Source: Streptococcus mitis
GTDB lineage: Bacteria; Bacillota; Bacilli; Lactobacillales; Streptococcaceae
Direction of reading: 5' to 3'
Assembly: GCF_001281025.1 (NCBI RefSeq)
Contig: NZ_CP012646.1
Coordinates: forward strand, 1,579,001-1,643,000
DNA: 64,000 nucleotides
Under the pieces are notes generated by a model. It saw only the letters and a program-made list of their open reading frames with translations, searched no databases and was not told the DNA's origin. A program made the position numbers and the translations under genes. This document shows positions 50,372 to 59,648 of this stretch, in pieces (positions within the stretch are counted from its first letter, which is position 1; the number at the start of each line of letters is the position of its first letter).

Positions 50372-51826
50372 ATGCAAAATCAAACACTCATGCAATACTT
50401 TGAATGGTATCTGCCCCACGATGGTCAGCACTGGACGCGTCTGGCTGAAGATGCTCCACACCTAGCTCATCTGGGGATTAGCCACGTCTGGATGCCACCA
50501 GCTTTTAAGGCAACCAATGAAAAAGATGTAGGTTATGGGGTCTATGACTTATTCGACTTAGGAGAGTTTAATCAAAAAGGAACTGTCCGCACCAAGTATG
50601 GTTTTAAAGAGGACTATCTTCAAGCCATTCAAGCCCTAAAAGCACAGGGAATTCAACCTATGGCCGATGTGGTGCTCAATCACAAGGCTGCTGCTGATCA
50701 CATGGAAGCCTTTCAGGTTATTGAAGTGGATCCTGTAGACCGTACAGTTGAACTTGGGGAACCCTTCACCATCAATGGCTGGACTAGCTTTACCTTCGAT
50801 GGTCGCCAAGATACCTACAATGACTTCCACTGGCACTGGTACCACTTCACCGGTACAGACTATGATGCCAAACGCCGAAAGTCTGGGATTTATCTGATTC
50901 AAGGAGACAACAAGGGGTGGGCAAATGAGGAATTGGTCGATAATGAAAACGGTAACTATGACTACCTCATGTATGCCGACCTAGACTTTAAACATCCTGA
51001 AGTCATCCAAAATATCTATGACTGGGCTGACTGGTTCATGGAAACGACTGGTGTAGCTGGTTTCCGCTTGGATGCCGTTAAACACATTGACTCTTTCTTC
51101 ATGAGCAATTTTATCCGTGATATGAAGGAAAAATACGGTGAGGATTTCTATGTTTTTGGTGAATTTTGGAATCCTGACAAGGAAGCCAATCTAGACTATC
51201 TTGAAAAAACGGAAGAACGATTCGACCTTGTTGATGTTCGTCTCCACCAGAATCTCTTTGAAGCCAGTCAAGCTGGCGCAAACTATGACCTTCGTGGTAT
51301 TTTCACAGATAGCTTGGTTGAACTCAAACCTTACAAGGCTGTAACCTTTGTCGACAACCACGATACCCAACGTGGTCAGGCTCTTGAGTCTACTGTTGAA
51401 GAATGGTTCAAACCAGCAGCCTATGCCCTCATTCTATTACGCCAAGACGGCCTTCCATGTGTCTTTTACGGAGACTACTATGGGATTTCAGGGCAGTATG
51501 CTCAGCAAGATTTCAAAGAAGTCCTTGACCGCCTCCTAGCTATCCGAAAAGATTTGGCTTATGGAGAACAAAATGACTACTTTGATGATCCTAACTGTAT
51601 TGGTTGGGTACGCTCAGGCGCTGAAAATCAATCCCCAATCGCAGTCTTGATTTCAAATGACCAAGAAAACAGCAAATCAATGTTTGTCGGCCAAGAATGG
51701 GCTAACCAAACCTTTGTAGATTTACTTGAAAACCACCTAGGTCAAGTTACAATTGATGAGGAAGGTTATGGACAATTTCCAGTCTCAACTGCTTCGGTAA
51801 GTGTCTGGGCAGCCAATACAATCTAA
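50372..51826 (+). CDS. amy: Intracellular alpha-amylase (GH13)
   Basis: A 484-residue endo-alpha-1,4-glucanase of the liquefying GH13 type. The catalytic nucleophile Asp is in GFRLDAVKHID, the acid/base Glu in VFGEFWNPD and the third Asp in VTFVDNHDTQR. MADVVLNHKA is conserved region I. There is no signal peptide, so it acts on internal glycogen or imported maltodextrins. It is a single-gene unit with a terminator; GAGGAAA precedes the ATG. Confidence 0.95.
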   Translation: MQNQTLMQYFEWYLPHDGQHWTRLAEDAPHLAHLGISHVWMPPAFKATNEKDVGYGVYDLFDLGEFNQKGTVRTKYGFKEDYLQAIQALKAQGIQPMADVVLNHKAAADHMEAFQVIEVDPVDRTVELGEPFTINGWTSFTFDGRQDTYNDFHWHWYHFTGTDYDAKRRKSGIYLIQGDNKGWANEELVDNENGNYDYLMYADLDFKHPEVIQNIYDWADWFMETTGVAGFRLDAVKHIDSFFMSNFIRDMKEKYGEDFYVFGEFWNPDKEANLDYLEKTEERFDLVDVRLHQNLFEASQAGANYDLRGIFTDSLVELKPYKAVTFVDNHDTQRGQALESTVEEWFKPAAYALILLRQDGLPCVFYGDYYGISGQYAQQDFKEVLDRLLAIRKDLAYGEQNDYFDDPNCIGWVRSGAENQSPIAVLISNDQENSKSMFVGQEWANQTFVDLLENHLGQVTIDEEGYGQFPVSTASVSVWAANTI

Positions 51827-51841
51827 TTGCCAATGATTATC

Positions 51842-51871
51842 AAGCCAGATCCAAACGGATTTGGCTTTTTT
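51842..51871 (+). terminator. amy terminator
   Basis: AAGCCAGATCC pairs with GGATTTGGCTT across AAAC and runs into TTTTTT. Confidence 0.9.
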
Positions 51872-51916
51872 GTAGTCAAAAAGACCTACCCACCAAATGG
51901 ATAGATCTTTACTTGA

Positions 51917-54535
51917 TTACAATTTACCTGCTACTGCATCCAACAATTCTTGGATCTTAGCTTGGTTGCTTCCTCCTGCCATGGCCATGTCTGGTTTACC
52001 ACCACCACGTCCATCGACGATTGGTGCCAATTCTTTGACAAGATTTCCTGCATGAAGGTCTTTTGTCTTGCTTGCTACAAGAACATTGACTTTGTCACCG
52101 ATAGCAGCAACTAGGACAAGAAGATCAGAGTAGTCTTTTTGTTTCCAGTTATCCGCAAAAGTACGAAGGGCACCAGCGTCAGATACAGATACTTGGCTAG
52201 CAATGTAACGGTGACCGTTGACTTCCTTAACCTCCTTGAAGATATCGCCTGCAGCAGCCGCTGCGGCTTTTTCTTTCAATTCAGCATTTTCTTTTTGAAG
52301 TTGACGAAGTTGTTCTTGAAGTCCTTCTACCTTGTGAGGTACTTCCTTGACTTGAGGTGCTTTCAAGGTTGCTGCGACAGCTTTAAGAGCGTCTTCTTGT
52401 TCACGGTAGGCTTCAAAGGCTTCCTTACCAGTCACTGCTAAAATACGGCGAGTTCCTGATCCGATACCTTCTTCTTTGACAATCTTGAAAAGGCCAATTT
52501 CAGAAGTGTTGCCAACGTGGGTACCCCCACAAAGCTCGATAGAGTAGTCACCGATAGTAACAACACGGACTTCCTTGCCGTATTTCTCACCAAAGAGGGC
52601 CATAGCTCCCATTTCCTTGGCAGTGTCAATATCCGTTTCAACTGTCTTCACTTCAAGAGCTTCCCAGATTTTCTCGTTGACTTGCTGTTCAATCGCGCGC
52701 AATTCTTCAGCAGTCACTGCTTGGAAGTGGGTAAAGTCAAAGCGGAGGAATTCAACTTCATTAAGAGATCCTGCCTGAGTTGCATGGCTTCCAAGGATAT
52801 TGTGAAGGGCAGCGTGAAGCAAGTGAGTCGCAGTGTGGTTTTTCATGACACGGTGACGACGATTTGTATCGATTGCCAAGGTATATTCTTGGTTCAAGGC
52901 AAGCGGTGCAAGGACTTCAACTGTATGAAGAGCTTGTCCGTTTGGTGCTTTTTGAACATTTGTCACAGTAGCCACAACCTTACCTGACTCATCCAAGATT
53001 TGTCCATGGTCAGCGACCTGTCCACCCATTTCAGCATAGAATGGCGTTTCCGCAAAGATAAGAGAGGTAGTTCCTTCTGACACAGCTTCTACTTCTGCAT
53101 TGTCAGCCACGATAGCCACCAATTTAGAAGACAATTGGCTAGCATTGTAGTTGAAGACACTTTCTACAGTGATGTTTTGAAGGGTTTCATTTTGCATCCC
53201 CATTGAGCCACCCTTGACAGCTGAGGCACGCGCACGCTCTTGCTGTTCTTTCATGGCTGCTTCAAATCCTTCACGGTCCACAGTCATCCCAGCTTCTTCA
53301 GCGATTTCTTCAGTCAATTCAACTGGGAATCCATAAGTGTCATAAAGTTTGAATACATCTGAACCAGCAATGACAGATTGACCTTTTTCTTTCAAGTCTG
53401 CTACAATGCCTTGGGCAAAGTGTTGACCTGAGTGAAGAGTACGCGCAAATGATTCTTCTTCGCTCTTAACGATTTTCTCAATAAAGTCATGTTTCTCAAG
53501 CACTTCTGGATAGTAGCTTTCCATGATTTTTCCAACAGTTGGAACGAGTTTGTAAAGGAAAGGCTCGTTGATACCCAATTTTTGACCATGCATAGAAGCA
53601 CGACGGAGAAGACGACGAAGGACATAACCACGACCTTCATTTCCTGGAAGGGCACCATCACCGATGGCAAATGAAAGAGAACGGATGTGGTCAGCGATAA
53701 CCTTGAAGCTCATGTTATCGCCATCTTGGTCATAGACCTTACCAGACAATTTCTCCACTTCACGAATGATTGGCATGAAGAGGTCCGTTTCAAAGTTAGT
53801 CTTAGCCCCTTGGATAACGGCTACCAAACGCTCCAAACCAGCGCCCGTATCAATGTTCTTATGTGGCAATTCCTTGTACTCGCTACGAGGAACAGCAGGA
53901 TCTGCGTTAAATTGTGACAAAACGATGTTCCAGATTTCGATGTAACGGTCGTTTTCGATATCTTCTGCAAGCAGGCGAATACCGATATTTTCTGGGTCAA
54001 AGGCTTCTCCACGGTCAAAGAAGATTTCTGTATCTGGTCCAGAAGGTCCTGCACCGATTTCCCAGAAGTTGTCCTCGATTGGAATCAAGTGACTTGGATC
54101 CACTCCCACTTCAATCCAGCGGTTATAAGAATCTTTATCATCTGGATAGTAGGTCATGTATAGTTTTTCAGCAGGAAAATCAAACCATTCAGGGCTTGTC
54201 AAAAGCTCATAAGCCCAAGTGATCGCTTCGTCACGGAAGTAATCCCCGATAGAGAAGTTCCCCAACATTTCAAACATGGTATGATGACGAGCAGTTTTCC
54301 CTACGTTTTCGATGTCATTGGTACGGATAGCCTTTTGCGCATTGGTAATACGGGGATTTTCAGGGATGATGGTCCCGTCAAAGTATTTCTTAAGGGTTGC
54401 TACCCCAGAGTTGATCCACAAAAGAGTTGGGTCATTTACAGGAACCAAACTCACTGATGGTTCTACTGAGTGACCTTTGGTCGCCCAGAAATCAAGCCAC
54501 ATTTGGCGTACTTGTGCACTAGATAGTTGTTTCAT
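51917..54535 (-). CDS. alaS: Alanyl-tRNA synthetase
   Basis: An 872-residue class II synthetase. The aminoacylation domain starts at [20 protein letters not shown]. The editing domain zinc motifs are [11 protein letters not shown] and, 100 residues on, [11 protein letters not shown]. The C-terminal C-Ala region ends [16 protein letters not shown]. Length is normal. It is 21 bases after the LURP-one gene and shares the T-box leader in front of that gene. Confidence 0.98.
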   Translation of the reverse strand: MKQLSSAQVRQMWLDFWATKGHSVEPSVSLVPVNDPTLLWINSGVATLKKYFDGTIIPENPRITNAQKAIRTNDIENVGKTARHHTMFEMLGNFSIGDYFRDEAITWAYELLTSPEWFDFPAEKLYMTYYPDDKDSYNRWIEVGVDPSHLIPIEDNFWEIGAGPSGPDTEIFFDRGEAFDPENIGIRLLAEDIENDRYIEIWNIVLSQFNADPAVPRSEYKELPHKNIDTGAGLERLVAVIQGAKTNFETDLFMPIIREVEKLSGKVYDQDGDNMSFKVIADHIRSLSFAIGDGALPGNEGRGYVLRRLLRRASMHGQKLGINEPFLYKLVPTVGKIMESYYPEVLEKHDFIEKIVKSEEESFARTLHSGQHFAQGIVADLKEKGQSVIAGSDVFKLYDTYGFPVELTEEIAEEAGMTVDREGFEAAMKEQQERARASAVKGGSMGMQNETLQNITVESVFNYNASQLSSKLVAIVADNAEVEAVSEGTTSLIFAETPFYAEMGGQVADHGQILDESGKVVATVTNVQKAPNGQALHTVEVLAPLALNQEYTLAIDTNRRHRVMKNHTATHLLHAALHNILGSHATQAGSLNEVEFLRFDFTHFQAVTAEELRAIEQQVNEKIWEALEVKTVETDIDTAKEMGAMALFGEKYGKEVRVVTIGDYSIELCGGTHVGNTSEIGLFKIVKEEGIGSGTRRILAVTGKEAFEAYREQEDALKAVAATLKAPQVKEVPHKVEGLQEQLRQLQKENAELKEKAAAAAAGDIFKEVKEVNGHRYIASQVSVSDAGALRTFADNWKQKDYSDLLVLVAAIGDKVNVLVASKTKDLHAGNLVKELAPIVDGRGGGKPDMAMAGGSNQAKIQELLDAVAGKL

Positions 54536-54556
54536 ATTGTCTCCTTATTTACTTGT

Positions 54557-55042
54557 TTAATGTGATTGGCTTTCCAGCATCTCCACATAGTCAATCGCGA
54601 CGCAGAGGGAAATGACTAGGTCTGCATAAGCGTCCTCAAGAACCGTTACGGTATAGGTAGAGGTCAGATGGAAGAGTTCCTTCTTAATTTCCGCAATCAG
54701 CTGATCGCGATCATCCAGCAATTTGAAATCCAAATCCCAGATATTGCCCTCGATACGAAGACCTAGATTATCAAACTCATACTTATCTCGCCAGAAGGTC
54801 AACTTCTTACGAATGACAAAACTCGAGCCATCCTGAAGCTGAATCTCAAAACGAGGGAGCAAGGTCAAGATTTCTTTACTAATCTGACTGACCTGTTCAC
54901 CAGCCGCATCATAGATGGTAAAAGTTTTGGGAATCTTAAAAAATGATCCCTCCACCTGATAGGCGATTTCTCCCCTGTCATCCTTGATAGCGAAGCGTTC
55001 GCCTCCAAGACGAAACTTTTGTTTGACAAGAAATGTTTTCAT
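54557..55042 (-). CDS. LURP-one-related (YxjI-like) protein
   Basis: A 161-residue protein of the LURP-one/tubby-like beta-barrel family. It shows the pattern FRLGGERFAIKDDRGEIAYQ at the start, FKIPKTFTIYDAAGE, then FWRDKYEF and FHLTSTYTV. The biochemical role is unknown; some members bind membranes or lipids. GGAGG precedes the ATG at 55042; a start four codons earlier lacks such a site. It lies between the T-box and alaS, so its expression follows uncharged tRNA-Ala. Confidence 0.85.
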   Translation of the reverse strand: MKTFLVKQKFRLGGERFAIKDDRGEIAYQVEGSFFKIPKTFTIYDAAGEQVSQISKEILTLLPRFEIQLQDGSSFVIRKKLTFWRDKYEFDNLGLRIEGNIWDLDFKLLDDRDQLIAEIKKELFHLTSTYTVTVLEDAYADLVISLCVAIDYVEMLESQSH

Positions 55043-55060
55043 CAACACCTCCAAAAATCA

Positions 55061-55236
55061 AAAGACAAGCTCATATCACGAAGGGCGAAAAACCGCGGTA
55101 CCACCTTCATTCAATGAACTTGTCATTCTCTTATTCTTATGCAATTGTTAAATTGAGTAGCATGACTTCCTAGCTTAGATGGCTCGCAGCACCGCCATTT
55201 CTCTGGACTAAGACAAGAGAAAATCAATTCTCAACT
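55061..55236 (-). promoter_or_regulatory. T-box leader (alanine) before LURP-one and alaS
   Basis: The minus strand holds the T-box core GGTGGTACCGCGG (55093-55105). The terminator stem is GACAAGTTCAT (55114-55124) pairing with ATGAGCTTGTC (55064-55074), followed by TTTTGATTTTT. Upstream is a stem I-like region with the GCGAGCC distal loop and GCTAC, where GCT would be the alanine specifier codon. Pairing of uncharged tRNA with TGGT-type bases favours read-through. The specifier is inferred from position and from alaS. Confidence 0.92.
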
Positions 55237-55241
55237 TTCTT

Positions 55242-55270
55242 ATTATAACGTTTTTTTAAGCTTGCGTCAA
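55242..55270 (-). promoter_or_regulatory. T-box/alaS promoter
   Basis: On the minus strand TTGACG (55265-55270), 17 bases, TATAAT (55242-55247). Confidence 0.85.
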
Positions 55271-55316
55271 CTGGAAATCATTCCCATTGAATCAGACCAA
55301 TTACCTGTATCTTTGA

Positions 55317-55382
55317 TTACTCTTTCAGGCGAACAAAATTAGCCAATATAATTGTTGATATTAAACAAATCCAAAATAACAT
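55317..55382 (-). CDS. Possible 21-residue hydrophobic peptide ORF
   Basis: ATG is two bases after the stop of the 31-codon ORF (TGATATG), with AGAGAG as a possible ribosome binding site. The product begins MLFWICLISTIILANF and ends in a charged tail. It looks like a single membrane span or a leader peptide. It could be noise. Confidence 0.3.
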   Translation of the reverse strand: MLFWICLISTIILANFVRLKE

Positions 55383-55383
55383 A

Positions 55384-55479
55384 TCACTCTCTCGCTTTAA
55401 TATTATCTAGACTGTCAATTGCATATCTACATTCTTTAAGATAAAGCAAACTAATAACAAAACCTAAATGTAAAATCAT
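55384..55479 (-). CDS. Possible 31-residue ORF coupled to the TPR gene
   Basis: Its ATG overlaps the TGA of the TPR gene (ATGA), the usual mark of coupled genes. The frame runs 31 codons, with a hydrophobic start (MILHLGFVISLLYLKE) and a polar end (DSLDNIKARE). Function unknown; a secreted signalling peptide is one guess. Confidence 0.35.
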   Translation of the reverse strand: MILHLGFVISLLYLKECRYAIDSLDNIKARE

Positions 55480-56096
55480 TCATTAATCAATTCCTCAATT
55501 TCCTTTATCCCTTCAAATTCTCCAACACTTTCGAAAAGTTCTATAGCTCGTTTGAAATGTGTGTTGGATAATTCCGTATCTTCCAAGGCTAAATAGATTT
55601 CACCTAACCCTCTATAGCTACAAGCTTGAGAAATTACATCATCAGTCTCTAAAGATTGTTCCAATGACAGATTCATGAATGTAAGAGCCTCATCAAGATT
55701 GTTTAATTTAAATCTCACATAGCCCTGTTCGTAATTATTCACAGCTTTCTTTAGATTATCATTTGGAAAATGCTCTTCAACTATCTTCTCTTCATCTTCA
55801 ATAAGTTTTAAAGCCTTATGAAAATCCCCCTGATCTCTGTAGATCATAGCTAATTGATGTAAGCCAATGTGTTCATTTTCTTTATCTTCATTTTGTTGCG
55901 CTAATAAAATGTATTTCTCAAAGATATGGGTACATGAAACATAGTCTTTTTCTGCTAACAATAAATATCCCATCAAATTTAAAAGACTAAAATCCGCACA
56001 GGTATCAATGGAAAACTCTTGTTCAACTAACTTTTTAGCTTCTGATATTTTTCCTTCCAGAAACAAGTTCCAAGCTGTATCAATTTTAGAGTCCAT
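55476..56096 (-). CDS. TPR-repeat protein
   Basis: A 206-residue helical protein with about four to five tetratricopeptide repeats, for example LHQLAMIYRDQGDFHKALKL, NYEQGYVRFKLNNLDEALTF and SYRGLGEIYLALEDTELSNT. There is no DNA-binding domain. It lies 97 bases after an XRE-type gene. Together they resemble a PlcR/Rgg-like HTH-TPR regulator divided over two genes, where the TPR part would sense a peptide. That link is inference. Base use is more AT-rich than alaS or pot. Confidence 0.75.
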   Translation of the reverse strand: MDSKIDTAWNLFLEGKISEAKKLVEQEFSIDTCADFSLLNLMGYLLLAEKDYVSCTHIFEKYILLAQQNEDKENEHIGLHQLAMIYRDQGDFHKALKLIEDEEKIVEEHFPNDNLKKAVNNYEQGYVRFKLNNLDEALTFMNLSLEQSLETDDVISQACSYRGLGEIYLALEDTELSNTHFKRAIELFESVGEFEGIKEIEELINE

Positions 56097-56193
56097 CTAT
56101 TTCCCCCTTCAACTACAAACAACCTTCATAAAATAGAATCACTCAACAAGAATATATTATTCTCTATCTATTGAGGCTTAATCTTATAAACCA

Positions 56194-56646
56194 TTAATCT
56201 GCATTAAAATAATCATAAACCTCTTTAAAGAGAGTCGGCAATATTCCTTGCTCTTCTTTGTCTAAATTATATTCAGAAACTAGCTCATCCATATAGTCAA
56301 ATACAGTGAAATGTTTTTTTATTCCATTCATAACAAGCGCAAATTTCAAATCATTAAGTTCAGTTTTATTAAACTCTTTTAACTTCTTCATATCAATTCT
56401 AGTGATTGGATGAGAAATACCATCTAGAGTACTATAAATCGTTTTTCCTAGTAAATAATCTGTCGTGGTATCAAATAATTTTGCTAATTTGACAACGGCG
56501 TCTAAATTAGGCTCTAAAGTTCCATTCTCCCAACGAAAATAAGTACCTTGTTATACACCAATCATCTCAGAAATTTGTACCTGAGTTAACTTCTTGATCT
56601 TTCTCAGTTCCTTAAGACGAGCTCTAAAAAAATCATTATTAAACAT
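56194..56646 (-). pseudogene. XRE-family regulator with an in-frame stop codon
   Basis: One continuous frame of 150 codons is broken only by TAA at codon 32 (56551-56553). Before it: MFNNDFFRARLKELRKIKKL and TQVQISEMIGV. After it: QGTYFRWENGTLEPNLDAVV and KLAKLFDTTTDYLLGKTIY, together a standard HTH_3 domain. The stop falls at the beginning of the recognition helix. The last 65 codons are open from an internal ATG and could look like a separate gene, but they are the C-terminal part of this one. The loss seems recent, as no other lesion is visible. Confidence 0.85.
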
Positions 56647-56680
56647 TGTATCCTCTCAAATATTCTAAACGGTATAAAAC

Positions 56681-56700
56681 GGAATTATTCCATAAGGAAT
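56681..56700. promoter_or_regulatory. Candidate operator of the XRE gene
   Basis: Overlapping palindromes GGAATTATTCC and ATTCC-ATAA-GGAAT lie 35-55 bases before the XRE start, between its likely promoter and its ATG. This arrangement suits binding of an XRE dimer for autoregulation. Confidence 0.45.
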
Positions 56701-56831
56701 ATTTATTTGAAGATTAAAGATTCTATTGAGAATATTATAGCATAAAAGGAGGTAAAAGCGTATGTAGCTAGTAGTCAATTTTAAAAATTTTAATGAAGCA
56801 ATTTTAATGAAGGAGATAGAATTCAACAAAT

Positions 56832-56919
56832 AAAAAAATCTTGAAATAAATGCGCCGTTATTTCACTTATCACTATTTTTATCCTCAATTTTCATATTAC
56901 TAAACACAGCAACTATCAT
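56832..56919 (-). other. Possible 18-codon ORF ending in a terminator hairpin
   Basis: The ATG at 56919 opens MIVAVFSNMKIEDKNSDK and a TGA at 56863-56865. The stop overlaps a hairpin GAAATAA/TTATTTC (56843-56864) followed by AAGATTTTTTT. The hydrophobic reading continues upstream without a start codon, so this may be the tail of a decayed membrane gene. Confidence 0.3.
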
Positions 56920-56952
56920 AGAAAAACATACAGTTACAAAAATTGCCTTCTA

Positions 56953-56990
56953 TTTTTTAAAAAACGAACCAGCTCTAACTGATTCGTTTT
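56953..56990 (-). terminator. murB-potABCD terminator
   Basis: On the minus strand AAACGAATCAG pairs with CTGGTTCGTTT and is followed by TTTTAAAAAA. Confidence 0.85.
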
Positions 56991-57004
56991 CTTACGTTCT
57001 ACTC

Positions 57005-58075
57005 CTACTTCCGATACATTTTAAACTGTAGGAAGAGGTCGCTGTATTTGCCTGTCCATTTATGGTCAAATTTCTCATAAACTTCTAGGTGTTTCATGGT
57101 TTCAGGATCTGGATAGAAGGCCTTGTCTTCTTTCTTCTCCTCTGGGAGTAATTCCTTAGCTGGTAGGTTTGGTGTTGAATAGCCTACATACTCCGCATTT
57201 TTGAGAGCATTTTCAGGTTTCAACATAAAGTTAATAAAGGCATAGGCTGCGTCTTGGTTTTTAACTGTTTTGGGAATGACCATATTGTCAAACCAAAGGT
57301 TGCTGGCCTCAGTCGGTACCACATAGCGTAGATTTTCATTTTTTTCTAGCATTTGGCTAGCTTCACCAGAGAAGGTCACGCCGATAGCAGCATTATTCTG
57401 AATCATGTAACCCTTCATCTCGTCCGCCACAATAGCCTTGATATTTGGAGTCAGTTTGTAGAGCTTGTCCACTGTCTCTTCCAACTGCTGGGTGTCCTTG
57501 GAGTTGAGGCTGTAGTCTAGCGAGTTGAGTCCTAGTCCCAGTACCTCACGCGCCCCATCAAAGAGCATGATAGAGTTCTTATACTCTGGCTTCCAAAGGT
57601 CATCCCAATGTTCAGGCGCTTCCTCTACCATGGTTTCATTGTAGACAATTCCCAAGGTTCCCCAGAAGTAAGGGATGGAGAATTTATTGCCTGGGTCAAA
57701 GGACTGGTTGAGGAACTCTGGTCCGATATTTTCAAGACCTTCAAGTTTTGAATAGTCAAGCGGTACCAAGAGGTCTTCGTCCTTCATCTTGTTAATCATG
57801 TATTCACTAGGAATGGTAATATCGTAGGTCGTTCCACCCTGCTTGATTTTGGTATACATGGCTTCGTTGGAGTCAAAGGTCTCATACTGGACTTGGATGC
57901 CTGTTTCTTCTGTGAATTGCTCCAATAGTTCAGGATCGATATAGTCCCCCCAGTTGTAGATAACCAGTTTTTGACTATCTCGGCTATTGATTTTACTATC
58001 GAGATGAGTCGCAATTCCCCACAAGACGAGGATAATGGCTACAATTCCTGCTAAAAATGAATAGAGTTTTTTCAT
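57005..58075 (-). CDS. potD: Spermidine/putrescine-binding protein PotD
   Basis: A 356-residue extracytoplasmic binding protein. After a membrane segment at residues 4-24 come VIYNWGDYIDPELLEQF and PYFWGTLGIVYNET, the polyamine-site regions of PotD/PotF. The N-terminal segment has no cysteine and no lipobox, so the protein appears to be held by an uncleaved anchor or cut by ordinary signal peptidase. Its ATG overlaps the potC stop (ATGA). Confidence 0.95.
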   Translation of the reverse strand: MKKLYSFLAGIVAIILVLWGIATHLDSKINSRDSQKLVIYNWGDYIDPELLEQFTEETGIQVQYETFDSNEAMYTKIKQGGTTYDITIPSEYMINKMKDEDLLVPLDYSKLEGLENIGPEFLNQSFDPGNKFSIPYFWGTLGIVYNETMVEEAPEHWDDLWKPEYKNSIMLFDGAREVLGLGLNSLDYSLNSKDTQQLEETVDKLYKLTPNIKAIVADEMKGYMIQNNAAIGVTFSGEASQMLEKNENLRYVVPTEASNLWFDNMVIPKTVKNQDAAYAFINFMLKPENALKNAEYVGYSTPNLPAKELLPEEKKEDKAFYPDPETMKHLEVYEKFDHKWTGKYSDLFLQFKMYRK

Positions 58076-58845
58076 GCTTTCTCCTCCTTCTCACGAGAGA
58101 TAAAGTAATATCCAACCACTAGGATAATACTAAAGAGAAAGACAAGGGCAGACAGGGCATTGATTTCTAGTGAAATCCCCTTACGAGCACGAGAGTAAAT
58201 CTCGACTGACAAGGTTGAAAAGCCATTTCCCGTTACAAAGAAGGTTACGGCAAAGTCATCTAGTGAATAGGTGAAGGCCATGAAATAACCTGCAATGATA
58301 GACGGAGTCAGGTAAGGAAGCATGATTTCCTTGAACATCTGAAATTGACTGGCACCAAGGTCATAGGCCGCATGAATCATGTCGCCATTCATTTCCTTAA
58401 GACGTGGCAAGACCATCAAGACCACGATAGGAATGGAGAAGGCCACGTGACTAGATAGAACGGTCAAAAAGCCAAGTGAAAACTTGAGTTGGGTAAAGAG
58501 AATCAAGAAGCTGGCACCAATCATAACATCAGGCGCAACCATGAGGATATTATTGAGTGAAAGAAAGGCTTCTTGGTATTTCTTACGAGATTGGTAAATA
58601 TAAATGGCACCAAAAGTCCCGATAATGGTCGCAATCAAGGCTGACAGGAAGGCCAAGAAAAAGGTCTGAGTCACAATTAACATAAGGCGACCATCGCCAA
58701 ACATGGTTTTAAAATGACTCAAACTAAAGCCTGTAAAGCTATTCATGTCGTTGCCTGCATTAAAGGCATAGCCAATCAAGTAAAATATTGGCAGGTAGAG
58801 GACAAGAAAGACCAGTCCCAGATATAGATTGGCAAATTTTTTCAT
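58072..58845 (-). CDS. potC: Spermidine/putrescine ABC permease PotC
   Basis: A 257-residue permease with six membrane segments and the EAA motif DLGASQFQMFKEIMLPYLTP. AAAGGAG is correctly spaced for the ATG at 58845, which overlaps the potB stop by four bases; the longer frame adds nine codons without a site. Confidence 0.95.
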   Translation of the reverse strand: MKKFANLYLGLVFLVLYLPIFYLIGYAFNAGNDMNSFTGFSLSHFKTMFGDGRLMLIVTQTFFLAFLSALIATIIGTFGAIYIYQSRKKYQEAFLSLNNILMVAPDVMIGASFLILFTQLKFSLGFLTVLSSHVAFSIPIVVLMVLPRLKEMNGDMIHAAYDLGASQFQMFKEIMLPYLTPSIIAGYFMAFTYSLDDFAVTFFVTGNGFSTLSVEIYSRARKGISLEINALSALVFLFSIILVVGYYFISREKEEKA

Positions 58846-59648
58846 CGTTCTCTCCTTTCCTTGGTAACCCACATGGTGATGAACATGGTCAGGATGAGAA
58901 TTACACCGATGGTTGAACCCATACCGTAGTTGTCATTGGTTAGGAAATTCTGTTCAATAGCCGTTCCCAGCGTAATAACACGGTTCCCACCAATCAAACG
59001 GGTCAGCATGAAGAGACTCAAGCTGGGGATAAAGACCGACTGAACTCCACTTCGCACACCATTCATAGACAGAGGGAAGATGACATGTCGGAAGGTCTCC
59101 CACTTGGTCGCACCGAGGTCATAGCTGGCATTGATGAGATTGTTATCCATATCGTCCAAGACATTGAAGATTGGCAATATCATAAAAGGAAGCTCGATGT
59201 AGCTTGCGACAAAGATAAAGGAGAAATCGGTAAAGAGCAACTGTTGCGAACCAATTCCGATAAATTCCAAGAATTGGTTAATAGAGCCATTTTGACCAAA
59301 AATTCCGATAAAGGCATAAGCTTTAAGAAGAAGGTTGATCCAGGTTGGTAAAATAATCAGCATGAGCCAGAGTTGACGGTGCTTGAGACGAGTCAAAAAG
59401 AGGGCTGTTGGATAGCTGATAAGCAAGGTCACAAAGGTCACAATTCCTGCATAAAGTACAGAGTTAAAGCTCATTTTGAGGTAGGTCAAGTTTTGTGACG
59501 CAAAGTAGGATTTATAATTTTCTAAACTAAACTGGCCTTCGATATTGAAAAAGGATTGTCCGAAAATCAAGACCAAGGGTGCCAGGACAAAGAGTGCAAT
59601 CCAGAGCATGTAGGGCACTACAAAGAGTTTAGAGCTTGTTTTCTTCAT
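58842..59648 (-). CDS. potB: Spermidine/putrescine ABC permease PotB
   Basis: A 268-residue permease with six membrane segments and the EAA motif [27 protein letters not shown] precedes the ATG at 59648. The gene starts 20 bases before the end of potA. PotB and PotC form the channel of the importer. Confidence 0.95.
   Translation of the reverse strand: MKKTSSKLFVVPYMLWIALFVLAPLVLIFGQSFFNIEGQFSLENYKSYFASQNLTYLKMSFNSVLYAGIVTFVTLLISYPTALFLTRLKHRQLWLMLIILPTWINLLLKAYAFIGIFGQNGSINQFLEFIGIGSQQLLFTDFSFIFVASYIELPFMILPIFNVLDDMDNNLINASYDLGATKWETFRHVIFPLSMNGVRSGVQSVFIPSLSLFMLTRLIGGNRVITLGTAIEQNFLTNDNYGMGSTIGVILILTMFITMWVTKERRER

Larger units (their letters stand above)
56647..57004. other. 358-bp AT-rich intergenic stretch
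   Basis: It holds, right to left, the potD terminator, a possible 18-codon ORF with its own hairpin, an extended -10 (TGCTATAAT, 56734-56742 minus) and palindromes in front of the XRE gene. No larger gene is supported. Confidence 0.7.

Noticed and set aside
52517-52987. A 156-codon frame opposite alaS
   Set aside because: alaS is unmistakable on the other strand with full motifs; the antisense frame has no ribosome binding site and no recognisable family.
56194-56391. A separate 65-residue hypothetical gene
   Set aside because: It continues upstream in the same frame as an XRE-type HTH protein; only one stop codon separates the two. It is the C-terminal part of that pseudogene.
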